A DNA stretch of 62,000 bases from Symsagittifera roscoffensis (Eukaryota; Xenacoelomorpha; Acoela; Convolutidae): assembly GCF_963678635.1 (NCBI RefSeq), contig NC_087062.1:65408647-65470646 (forward strand), in the 5' to 3' direction. Under the pieces are notes generated by a model. That model saw only the letters and a list, made by a program, of their open reading frames with translations, made no database searches and was not told the origin of the DNA. This document shows, one piece after another, positions 11,401 to 23,400 of the stretch (position 1 is the stretch's first letter; every line of letters begins with the position of its first letter). Made by a program: the position numbers and the translations under genes.

Positions 11401-14400
11401 TTAATCGTCCGTGTGCGCCGTTATACGGGTATTTTTCGTCTAGTTTTATATGTCCTTGGTGTCTTTCAAGTTGTGATTGATGTACAGAGTCTGAAAAAAC
11501 TTGAAAGTTAACTAACTTTCTGTCGGAGTTTTTATTTTGTGTGATGTTTAGTCTAAGTAATTCATTTTTACAATCGTCGGGATTGAGATGTAAAAGACGT
11601 TCTATATTACTCTGATAGAATGATTCATGGTCAAGTCGGTTTTTGTTTCCGTTCGAGACTTGTGAACAATGTACTTTCTTTTCGGAAAATGTTGCTGTGA
11701 ATTTATAACCTGTAACTGTTGTTGCTCGGGCTTTTGAATAGAGTGTTGCTATTACATCTGTGGTTTCTATAGCTTGTGGTTCTGTTTCACATTGTGATAC
11801 TTGATTTATTGCATATTTATGTAGTGTTTTTTGTTCATTTTCTTCACAATCGTAATGTGTTACTAATAAATCTTGTGGTCCTGTACGAGGGGAAGGGTTT
11901 ATGTTTTGATTTGAGATTACTAGAAAAAGGAGTTGGAGAAAAATTAATAATTTTAGAATATACATGTGTATGATAATCCTGAGTATGGATTATAAAATGT
12001 AATGTAGCCAATTGTGTTTTTGGTATATCTGTCGTATTTGTATATTACTTCAGTAGTTATAAACGGTGGTGGTAGTGATTGAGCTGTTATGTTAGGTGGG
12101 TTTAATGGGTAGGGATGTTGGGTAATATTGTTTAACTTAACTGTGATTTCAAACTTTAATTGTAAACTGTTTTGTTGGAGTATTTGAATATTGTGATCAC
12201 GGATATCGTTGTGAATATCTTGGCGATATTGTAATCTATTAAGTGCCCAGTTATGAAGGCGGTTACTTTCTTGATGTTGTCCAAATAATGGTGGAGGTGC
12301 TGTAAATGTATTCCAATCTAGTCTTAAAGGAATATTTATTGATGATTGTTCTCGATATCTGGCGTCGAGATTATTTGGAAAATTTAAGTTAAAAGGTGGT
12401 GGTGAAATCTGGCTTATTGATGGTGTTGATGGTAGTGATAATGTTTCTGGTAGTGATGAGGATGTTGTTGTATCCGTAGAAATATCTATTGGATTATTGA
12501 CTAAATTTAATTCACCTTGTGTAAATGAATGTGTTGTCCAATATGGTAGTCGTGATGCCTGGTTTGGGGGGTTAAAGGGATTTTCACGTATTTGTTCAGA
12601 TGTTGGTGTTGAACCTAAGTAATCTGATGGTAGGCTTGAGGTGCTACGTTGTGAAAGAAGCGTAGGGGTTTCTGGTAATATATCAATGGGGTTTTCTGGA
12701 GTGTTTTGTGATGGGGATTGAGGTATATCAAAATGAACTCGGGGAGTTTGAAAATTTCTGTTTCGTCGAGGATGTATAATTTGTCTATTTATTTCGACTG
12801 TATTTTGGTTTTGACTAGGATTTCTTATTCTACTTAGTTCTTGTGGTAGTGTTGGGTATAGGTTATATGTTGGTTCGCTTAGAGGTGCTTGTCGTTGAAC
12901 TGGTTCTAGTGGTTCTGATAAACGAGCATGTCGTTCTTCAAAAGTGTATGGATTGTCTTGAAAAGAAATTCGTGTAGATGTTTGAGGATTTTGAGTAGTT
13001 GAAGGTGGTGTTGGGTTATCTTGGGATGATGTCGGTGAAGACTGATTCTGTGACTGTTGGGTAGTAATTTTTGATGGATTTTTGAATTGTTACTTTAGTG
13101 GGAAGGTTTATGTTTATTATAATATTCTTCCAAAAAAAGAATTAGAAGGATTGTTGCTAGGGCAAATGTGAAGATTGCTTTCTTTATACATTTACATATT
13201 GTCAAAATGAGGGATGATAAGAATGCTATGAAAATTACAAACAATAAAAAAATATCAGTTCTACTGAAAATTTTTCGTATCATTTAGACAAGTTATATGA
13301 ATCGTACCTGTGGATATAATCAAGGGTTTTGGAAAGTTGGAGGAATAGTTCGAGTATAGTGTAGAAAATTAAAAAAATGTTACAAAAAATGATTAGGATT
13401 ATTAGAAAAGATTCAAGTATATCAAAAAGAAATATTATAAAGGTTTCAAGTATTGTAAAAAAATGTTTAAGATTTATGAGTATTTGAGTAACTGATTGAG
13501 AGAAGAGCATTTAAGAAATGATCTCTTGGTCGAATATTTTTTGCTGTTTGAGGCGATTTTCTAGTGTGGTCGGATTATTTATTAGTTTTTTGACAAGTGG
13601 GTTGAGTTTTGTAAAAAATTGTTGGGGGCAATTTTCATGGTGATCGGGAGGTCGTCTTTTTCTTTATTTTTGTTTGTCAAATGATCCGGGGTATGGTGAG
13701 ATTTTTATACTTTAGGCTAATTAAAATGTTCATTTTGTTACTTTAGGCTAAGTTAACAAATTTGTTTTGGGGGTATTCGTGGTCTGAGTTGGGGAAATAT
13801 TGTTGATCTTTGGGTTATTAGATAAGGGAGGGGTACGGTATTATGGTGATATTTATTTTAGTTGTCAAGTTGGAGTGGTTTGCTTATTTTTGACCTGGAG
13901 GTCGTAAAGTTATAGTTATAGATATGCCTGGAGTTCTATATGATTCGTCTAATTGGTCTTAGTTTGAGTTAGAGAAAGTGACGGATTGGATGAATCCTAT
14001 TGGTCTATTTTGAACTAGAATTATTACGTACTTGTCAGCATGTTATTTTGAAAAATGTAAATGAAAAATGTTTCGAAGGTTTCAAGATTGTGAAGTATAA
14101 TGTTAAAATTACTTTTGAAATTCCACTTTCTTTAAAATTTTAGATTGGGGGATGAATATTTTATAGTTTTTACGTGGTTGATTTCGGAGTCTTGTTGTTT
14201 TTCTATTTTCTGATTTGTCGATTTGTTCTTGGGGTATTATTTGTTCGGTCATTTTTCTATTTTTTCTTTGTTTTGGGGATTCTTTATGGTTTTGTGTATT
14301 GTTTTTGGTGGCGATTGGTTTTGTGTTTTGATTTTCGGTGGGGTTATCATTTTGTTCTGTGTTTTTCAGATGTGGTTCATTTTGAATGATTTTTAATCCT

Positions 14401-17400
14401 GTGAAAGAATATAATTGAGTTAATTCGCGGAGTGCGTATTCTTTTGGGTAATAAGGTAATAGGTTGTTTCGATGTTGAACGATTTCTTTTTTGTTTGAGT
14501 CGGTAATTTTATATGTGACATCAGTGGGTTTTGCAATTATTTGGTATGGTCCTTTTCGAAGGGGTTGTAATTTTTTAGAAATTCCTTTTTGAGTATTAAA
14601 ATTAGGTATTAAAACAAATGTTCCAATTTTTAATTCGGAGGCTGGTGTAAAACGTGAATTGATTTGTTCATTAATGTTTTGTCTTTGTAATAACTTTTTT
14701 GTTATTTTTTGATAAATTTCATTGTGTTTTTATCTCTATTTAGAATCCATTCGGTGTGTGTACCGGAGGCTAGTTTAAGAATTTGTGGGTGATGAAAATG
14801 ATCTTCATCGTGTGTATGTAAAGGTAGGTTATAACAAATTGAATCTTTATTTGGTTGACAATAACCTTGTGCGTTTTTATGAGAATTTGCTGTAAACATT
14901 ATTGGTTTGCGTGGCTTTTGGTTAAAAACCATTTCGTATGGTGACATTCCTAAAGTTGTCGTAATTTGTGAATTATACGCTAAGGGAAATAATTTTACAT
15001 CTGCTGACCATTCGGTATATTTTGTATCATTTCCGTTGATGATACATCTAAGATATTCTTGTAATGAACGGTTCATACCTTCGACTAAGCCGTTTGTCCA
15101 AGGTGCATGAGATGTACGTGGTTTGTGTTTAATGTTATATAAATGACATAGTGTGATAATTTCATTATTTATGAATTCTGTACCGTTGTCTGTAACTAAA
15201 ATTTCTGGTAGTCCGAATTTTGCTATCCAGTGTTCATAGAGTGTTGTGTAAGCGTAATAAGCGTTACAATGTGGTACTGGGTTAAGTGCTACATAATGTT
15301 TAAATGCGTCAACAATTACCATAATGTAGGAGTTTCCTTCGGATGAGGGTGAAATTGGTCCTTTGGTATCAAATGAGATACGATGATTAAAGTACAAACT
15401 TTGTCCTTTAAAATCTTGTTTTTGTGCTATTTGTTTTTGATTTGGGTAAGGTTTATTTAGTTGACATACTATACAGTCATTGCATAGTACTTTTATCCAA
15501 ATTGGTGCATTTGGGAAGTAAAAATTTTGTATAAAATTTGAATATGTTTTTTCTGATCCAGAGTGTCCTTTAATATTTTGTGTATGTGAAATATTAAAAG
15601 CTATAAGAATCATACTTAAAGGGAGACAGGGAACTGTAGATTCATTCAGGTTATACTCTAAAAGGTCTGTATTTTCGTTAATTGTTGTGTTGTTAAATTT
15701 GCGAAAGTATCGGAGGAGTGTTTTGTTTCCTAGAATGGTTGAATCTGCCTTGACAGGTTTAGTTTTATATTTGTGCCATGATTTTAGTTGTCTAATTATC
15801 GGGTCAAGATTTTGATATTGTTTCAGTGTTGAAATTGTAATTGTTTCTGTTGGAGGGAGAAAAATGTTTTCAATTTCGAATTTAGATAAGGGTATTGTAT
15901 CAAGTGGGTCGTGGAGGTCAAAAACTTGATTTATTGTGTATTTTGAATCATTTGTTTGTGGTCCTGATAAATTTATTTTATCAGTTAAATCTTCTTTTTC
16001 AATTAGTGGAAAATGGTCTTTTTTAGGCGGGTGTTGTTTTGTTCGTTTATGTTGGGTGTTATTTTTTATCCATTGAGAATATGGGATTGGTTTGAAAGTT
16101 GATGTTCCAAGTAAATCAACTTCATAATGATTATTTTGACAATCTAAATAAAGTGGGAAATGTTGTAAACTATTTATTTGTGATTGTTCAATATCAGTTT
16201 TTACTGCATATTTGCATTCCAATCGGGGTGATGTTTCGTTTTCTGCAAGGTAGAATTTTATGTTTTTGGGTATTTCAACTGTTGTTTTTCGAGTAAGTAA
16301 TTCAGGTGGTGTATTTCGACTTAAGGTGTCTGGTAATGCAAGATTTTTTCCTGCAGTCCAAACTATATGTAAGTTTGGAAATTTCATTAGAATTAGTTGA
16401 AATCTGTAAACTCGGTGGTTTGGGTTAGATTTTTGTGTAAAGAGAAAGATGATTGGTTTATAGTCTGTGAATAGAACTGTTGGATGTTTTGATCCAAGTA
16501 TCAGAAATTCATATTCTGTCAGTGTATATATTATGGCTGTACATTCTCTCATTAGAGTTGAGAGTCGTAGCTCTGCTTGAGTGAATAATCGAGAATTTGC
16601 TGATATGAGGTTCATTTTATTTGTACCATTATGTGATTGTAATAGTGCTGCACCGATGCCAAAGTTCGAAGCATCGCACATTGCATAAAATGGTTGATTT
16701 GAATCTGGAATTGTGTTTGAAATTTGTTCAGTTAAAAGTTTCTTTATTTCTTCAAATCGTGTTTGATGTTCTGTGTTCCATTCAAAATTATTTTGTTGTC
16801 TAAGGATGTTATAAAATGGTCGTAGATATAATTGCATTTTATAAACATATTTACTTAAAAAGTTTAACATTCCAAGAAATTCTTGGATTTTCTTTTTATT
16901 TGTTGGTGGTTGAAGTTTTTGAATAGCGTCAATGCGTGATTTCAATGGAGTGATTGTTTTTCTTTCTATATTATGTCCTAAGAATTTAACTCTTGTCAAA
17001 AAGAAGTGTGATTTATCGGGGGCGGCCTTCAGATTTTCGTTCTGAAGTATTTGGTGATATTTTTCTAAAACATTGAACATCTCGTCTTTTGTTTGTGATT
17101 GCATAAAAACATCGTCTAAATAGGTGATTGCGTTTTTCTTGAGTATTAGTGGTCGAAAAATTTTGCTCATAAAAGCTGAAAATGCTGCTGGTCCTATGGA
17201 TATTCCATAGAATAAGCGGTTGAATTCGTATTGTTGATTTCCAATAACAAATTGTGTTAAGCGTCGTGATTGTTCATCTAGTGGCATTTGATTGTATGCA
17301 CTATTCATATCGGCGGTTTTAAAGTATTTGCCGTTTATTTTTGTTAAAATAACTTGTATTGGTTCAATGGGCCAATTACATTTTGATTCATCTATAAGTG

Positions 17401-20400
17401 AATTGAGGTATCTAGCATCGAGAACGATTTTTAATGATTCTCCTTTAGCTAGAATGATAACGGGGTTGATAAATGTGTTCCCTTTTGGTTGTTCTTCTTT
17501 ATTAACTGGTGATATAATGTTGTATTGTTCTAAAATATCGAGTAATCTGTTCACTTTATCATGTAAGTGAATTGGTACTTTACTTGCTCTCTGTTTTTTG
17601 AAAACTGCGTCTGGTTTTAACGGGAGATGTAGTGATGAACTGATTTTTCCAACATCGAATTTTGATGTTGCATAGACTGATGAATATTTAATTAGCTGTT
17701 TGGCTAATTTTTCGAATTCGTCTTGTGTTATTTGTGAATGTTGGAAATTAAACATTGTTAAAAATTTTTGTTGGTCCTCTGTGTAGTTACTTATGTTGAA
17801 TGTAGGTTTGAAATATGGAGTTTTTGTGAAATAATCCGTATTTCTGTTTTCGTTACTTATTATATTATTTATAGATAATTCTTCATTAAGAATTGTAGAT
17901 TGGCAAATATCTAGTAATTGGAGTATATTATTTACGCGATAGGCTTTTTCGTGTATTGGTGATATTGTAGCGTTGGTTTCACAATATCCTAAAAGTCCTA
18001 AAGGTAATGTTACTTGGTAAGGTGTGTTGTTATAGACATGTAAGGAAATGATATCTGAATTCGAATTTTTCAAATATTTTATGGATGAGATTGTGATTTT
18101 GAAAAATTTGTGAATAGGTTTGAATTCAAATTCTGACATATAAAATTTTTGTTTGTTTTGTTCTTTATCATATTGGTGAACTTGTTTGATTGAAAAATTA
18201 TAGATATTTCCTGATAGTGGTTTTAGGTGTTTTCTTTGTTGGTTAAATATCGGGTAGAATTTTGAAAAGAATGGTGGTTGTTTATTTAATCTTTGAAAAA
18301 ATGTTAAGGATGTTTCTTTTGTTTTTGTATATTTATCTTTGATTAATATTTTACTATTTAGTATGTTAATTGTTGGTATATACTTCGAAATAAATGGTAT
18401 TCCAATGATATTATATTTAATGTCAGTGATATGGAATATTTGTTTAAATGGCTTATTTAAAATTTTGCTTTGCTCCATTGTTCTGGTGGGGAGGAGAAAT
18501 AATTGGATTTTTCCGTAGTTTATCAATGTTGATCCTTGTGCTGTTGCTAACTTACTGGAGGTTTCAAGAGGTGTTAGCTTTGGGTGTAAAGTTTTTATTT
18601 CATTCCATGTGGGGATGTTTATTATGTTTGATTCTGCTCCTGAATCAATTAAAAAATCTATTTCAAGGTCTGGTGGTTGAAATTCTTTATTTCTTGGGCT
18701 TTCTAAGAGAAATGGTATTGTCCAAATTTTTTCTTTGGGTTGTTCTTTTTGTATATTTTGATAAATGTGGTTTGTATTCAAGCATTTTGTTTTGGTATTT
18801 TTATTGGTTTGATTTGTAGTGTTAATCTCATTTGTTTCTTGCGTCGTTGGTGTGGAATTTATGGGTGTAGTGTAATAATTTTGAAGAAATTCTGATTGAT
18901 TTTCATATATGTGTGATGAAAAGGGTTGTTCATATATGACAGATTCATAGTCATTTTCGACTTTTATCATATTGATAGAAAGAGTGTTTTCAGTATCACT
19001 TTCTGAATCTGATGATGTACAGTTTATTTGATTGAGTTGTAACGTATCAGTTACTGTGTCATCAATACCTGGAGGGTCTGATGTTGTTTCTGGATTAGAT
19101 TGTACTTGATTGATTTGTCTTTGATGTTTAGGTGTACTACTTCTGTGGCGATTATTAGAATTATTATAGTTATTATTATTCCGGTGTGGTGATTGGGAAT
19201 AATTTCTATAACGATTATTATAACTTGAGTGTCGATTTTGTGAATTATTTCGCGATCTGTTTTGGTAATTATTGTTTGGTCTGTTATAGTTCGATCTATT
19301 ATATGAGTTATTCCTTGATTGATTGTTCGGGTAATTCTGGTTTCGGTTGTTTGAATAACTTCTATTTCGATTATAGGAGTAGTTTCTATTCCTATTGTAT
19401 GATGAATTTCGTGATTGGTTGTTTGGATAGTAGTTATTTCTTGATTGGGAATTAGATCTAGAAACAAATCGTTGTGTATTTGAATTTGATCTGGAGTAGT
19501 TATTTCGACTATTTGGTCTATTGTAGTGATTTTGTGATGAATTATTCGTGTTTCTTCGTTCTGGTGATCTTCCTCTATAACTTGAGTTATATGGTGATTG
19601 ATTTCTTGTATAATTTGTATTGTTCGGGAGTGGTTTTCCTGAACTGTTGTTGCTGTAGACTGTTTTGTTCGGTAGATTTTGATCTTTTTTCATGTATTGA
19701 TAGAATGATTTATTTGGTTCTTTATATTTTTGAGATTTATTTTGATTGTCTTGCTGTTTTTGTCTACATTCGGAAATACTATGTCCGTATCGTCGGCAAT
19801 AATTACACCATTTTTTGAAAGATGGTTTGCCTTTAAAGTTTGGGTTCTTTTCGTAAATATTGAGTATTTCAGTGATTTTTTCAACGAGGTCTGTCTCTGA
19901 TTCCTGTATATTATTAATATTAGTGGGAGTCGTTTCAATTCTGTTAACGTATTGTAATTTCAGATTTTCCGTTTCTTCTAGTTTCATCGTGATTTCTGCT
20001 TGTTCTAATTTGTCTACTAGTTTTCGAAAATCTAAATCGGGTTCTCGAATTGAAGAAGGATGGGATGCTCTCTTTTTTATTGCTATTTTCCTTAATTGTG
20101 GTGTTAAGGTCATCATTAAGATTTCTGTCATCTTTGTGTTTTTATAGTCGTGTGTATTTAGTGAATATGCTTTTCGAACTAGTGTTTCGATTCGTACTGC
20201 TATTTGCTTGATGGTTTCGTTTGGTAATCTGCGAATTTCATTACATAAAACTCTTTGTTGTTGTTTGTTTCTTTCGGAGTCAAACATTTTTGAAAATTCC
20301 TGTGTAAACCTTTTCCAGTTTGATTTTATTTCTAGAGGTAGTACTGAAAACCATTTTTGGGCTGCGCCATCTAAGGTTGTTTGTATTAACGCTGTGCGTC

Positions 20401-23400
20401 GATGTATCCAGTTTTGATGTAGTGGCGTATTAATTGGTTCAGGTCCAATATTTAAAATCAGGTTTGCTGTTACTGCATTTAAATAATCTTCTACAGAGTA
20501 TTCAGGGTCTGTTCCTGTGAAAACCATTAAAGGTTTGTTTGATGTTATTGATGATCCACCCATAAGGTATGGATTCATTGTCATTTGTAATGATTCTGCT
20601 GCATTTGGCATTTGAGAAAAATTTGAAAGTTGGTTTCTTGTTATTTCATGTTGTTGGAGATAATATGGGAGTGGTATTTCATTTTGCATTTGTGATGCTT
20701 GATACGAGTGTGCAGTCATTGGATTTTGTTGTTGAATTGGTTGAAAAGATTGTGTATTAATTAGATTTTGTTGTTGAATTGGTTGTTGATGTTGTGCATC
20801 TATTGGTTGTGGAGAAAAATTTCTATGATTTGTACGTGTTCTCTGTATTCCTTGTCTACGATATTCTTGAGTATTTGGTGCAAATATATCTGGTTGTAAG
20901 AAATCATCATCTGAGGATAAATAATCCATTTGATAAGATGTCTGTTTTTTATTTTTATTTTGTTGAAAAAATGGCTAATTTTCACTGTGATCCTGTGGAG
21001 GATTTGTTTGGAAATTTATTGAATTAGGTTGGGTCATTGGGTTATCCCAATTTCGAGATCTTGTATATTGGTTAAAATTTCTTTGTGGTTGGTTATATGT
21101 TTTTGATGGATGTGTATAATTATAATTATGGTCTGTAAAGTTGTTTCTAGTGAATGTTTTGCGTGTTTTTGATGGTATTGTCATGGGTCTGTATGTTTGG
21201 TAATCCATATGTGAATATTTAGGGGCAACCGAAGGTTTAACGGTTGATTGTAAGGTTACCTGTGTTTGTGAAGGATTTGTATTTCTTGGTGTTGTTAAAT
21301 TTGGGCGTATTGGTGAAATACTTTGTTGTGTAGTTGTTGTGTGTACAATTTCTTCATTTATGAAGTGTGATGGTGTCTGGATATCTTGTTGAGTAAGATT
21401 CCTAGTTCCATTGAGGTTTTCATTGTGTATAACTGTAGAGTTTAAACTATTATTTTGTGTATCGGGCAAAAATGTATTATAGTTTAATGGTGTTGCATCA
21501 ATGGTTAATGGTATTACTTTTACATAATCTCTTATGTAAGATATCGTACTTATTGCTTGACTTGAGATTGATTGTGGGAAGCTTATAAATGCGGGATGAG
21601 ACCATTCGGGGTCCCAAACATAATCTGATTGTTCTGTGATAGCGGTATCATCGTTCGAGTTTTGGGGTCTAAAATTTTTTCTTGCTTGTGCAATTAAATC
21701 AATATTGTGTGTGAAATAATCTATTATGAACCATGCCAAAATTTTTTGTAGATCGTGTTTTGTATGTTGTGAAACGTCGTCTTTCGTGAAATTTTCTTTA
21801 ATGATGTTTAAATAACTAGAGAGTAGTGTGATTTCATGTCGTACTTTCAAATGTTTAGATGTTTCTGTCGGTGAGACATTTGTTATTGGGATTTCGTTTT
21901 CTAATATCGAAATATAACTATATATTATTGCGAAAACTTCATTGGTGAATATGGAGTTTGCTCTTTGTGAGTTATGATATTGGATGCTTTTTATATATTC
22001 TGAAAAAATTTTTGAAAATTCTAAATCAAGATCGTCTGTTTGAATTGTATATTTTCTATTATTATGGTTTGGTGAGGTGAATTCTATGGAGTAGATTCCA
22101 TACTGTTGTGTTATGTTGCACATATCTTTTAAGTAGTGGTCTATGATTTGTCTTTTGATTTTTACATCTGGGAACTCTGTTTTACATGGACTGATTCCGG
22201 GTTCAAATAAATTTAATAGTAAATTTTTGCAAAATATATGCTGTCCTCTATCAGTGGTTGCATCTACTATAAAAGGAAAGATTTCATCATCATCTGTACT
22301 TTCTTCACCTGGGGTGTGCGTTGAGCTCATTTTTTCGTTCGATGACTGTTAATATGTAATTATTAATGTGTCGAATTGGTTGATTCCAATTGTATAAATG
22401 TACTGGTTTGTGTTTATACTGCTTTTTTATTCTTCTTTTTCCTCTTTTTGATGAATTTGAAGTTGTTTCTGAGTCAGAAAAATATAATTGATCGTGAAGT
22501 GGGCAATTTTTATCTATTGATTCTTTTAGTTTGTAAAGTTCGTCTAAACTGTTGGTTTCTGATTCTGAAAATGCGTTTCGATTTTTTGAAAATCTTTTTC
22601 GTGTTATTTGTCTTTGTTTCGTTATTATTTTTCTTTTTAGTGTTTGTCGTTTTGTTCGAATGTATCCAACTGTTTGTGTATGAGGTGTGATTACAAGGTC
22701 GTATTTTTTGTTATCTATTTCACAATTGTGTAAAACGATTGTTTGTTTATTTCCTAGGTTTTTAAATGACATAAGGTTTAGGATGACGGATGCAAAAGGT
22801 TGTTAAATGATTTCTATTTTCCTAAACTGTTAGTTCTTACGATTTTTTGGTTAGCTTAACCTGGGTCTATTTGTTCAGGGTTGGAGAGAAAAGTATATCG
22901 ATTCCGAAGAATGATTTTTTACTTTCTCGTGGCTAGTATAAGTTAAGGTGTTAACTTACTTAATCTTACTTAGGGGTAGTGATTGTGTTCAAGGGTTGGA
23001 GAATAGTAAATCGATCCACAAGGTTCAGGTATAATTAGAACGCGAGTAGTTCGTTAGATACTATTTTAAACTTACTAAGTCTAAGATTTATCCTGGGTCT
23101 GTTAAGAGGGGGGGGTCAAGTGAAGGATGAATAACCGAAGTTCTTCACTGTTTATCCTAATTTGAATGATTAGTTTTGTTTAAAAATTTCTATTAGTCTT
23201 AGGTCTTTAGAAAGGGTTGGGTAGTGAATCGACGTTTGAGGTCGTTAGACACTAATTAAGTGGGTGGGGGAGAACAAAGTTGTTCTGTTTGATCCAAGGA
23301 TAAGCCTTGATGATCAAATTTGAAATTTAATTAAGTAGAAAATGATTTAAGATCCAAGGATAAGCCTTGATGATCTGGTTTTAAAATTAAGTGAATTTAA

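Noticed and set aside
18448-18819. Plus-strand ORFs inside the retroelement (also 19186-19818, 22376-22690 and others)
   Set aside because: They are antisense shadows of Gag-Pol and neighbouring ORFs, with composition set by the A-rich coding strand.
14702-20929. Programmed frameshift between Gag and Pol
   Set aside because: Gag and Pol are in one continuous frame; the only frame change is at the integrase end.
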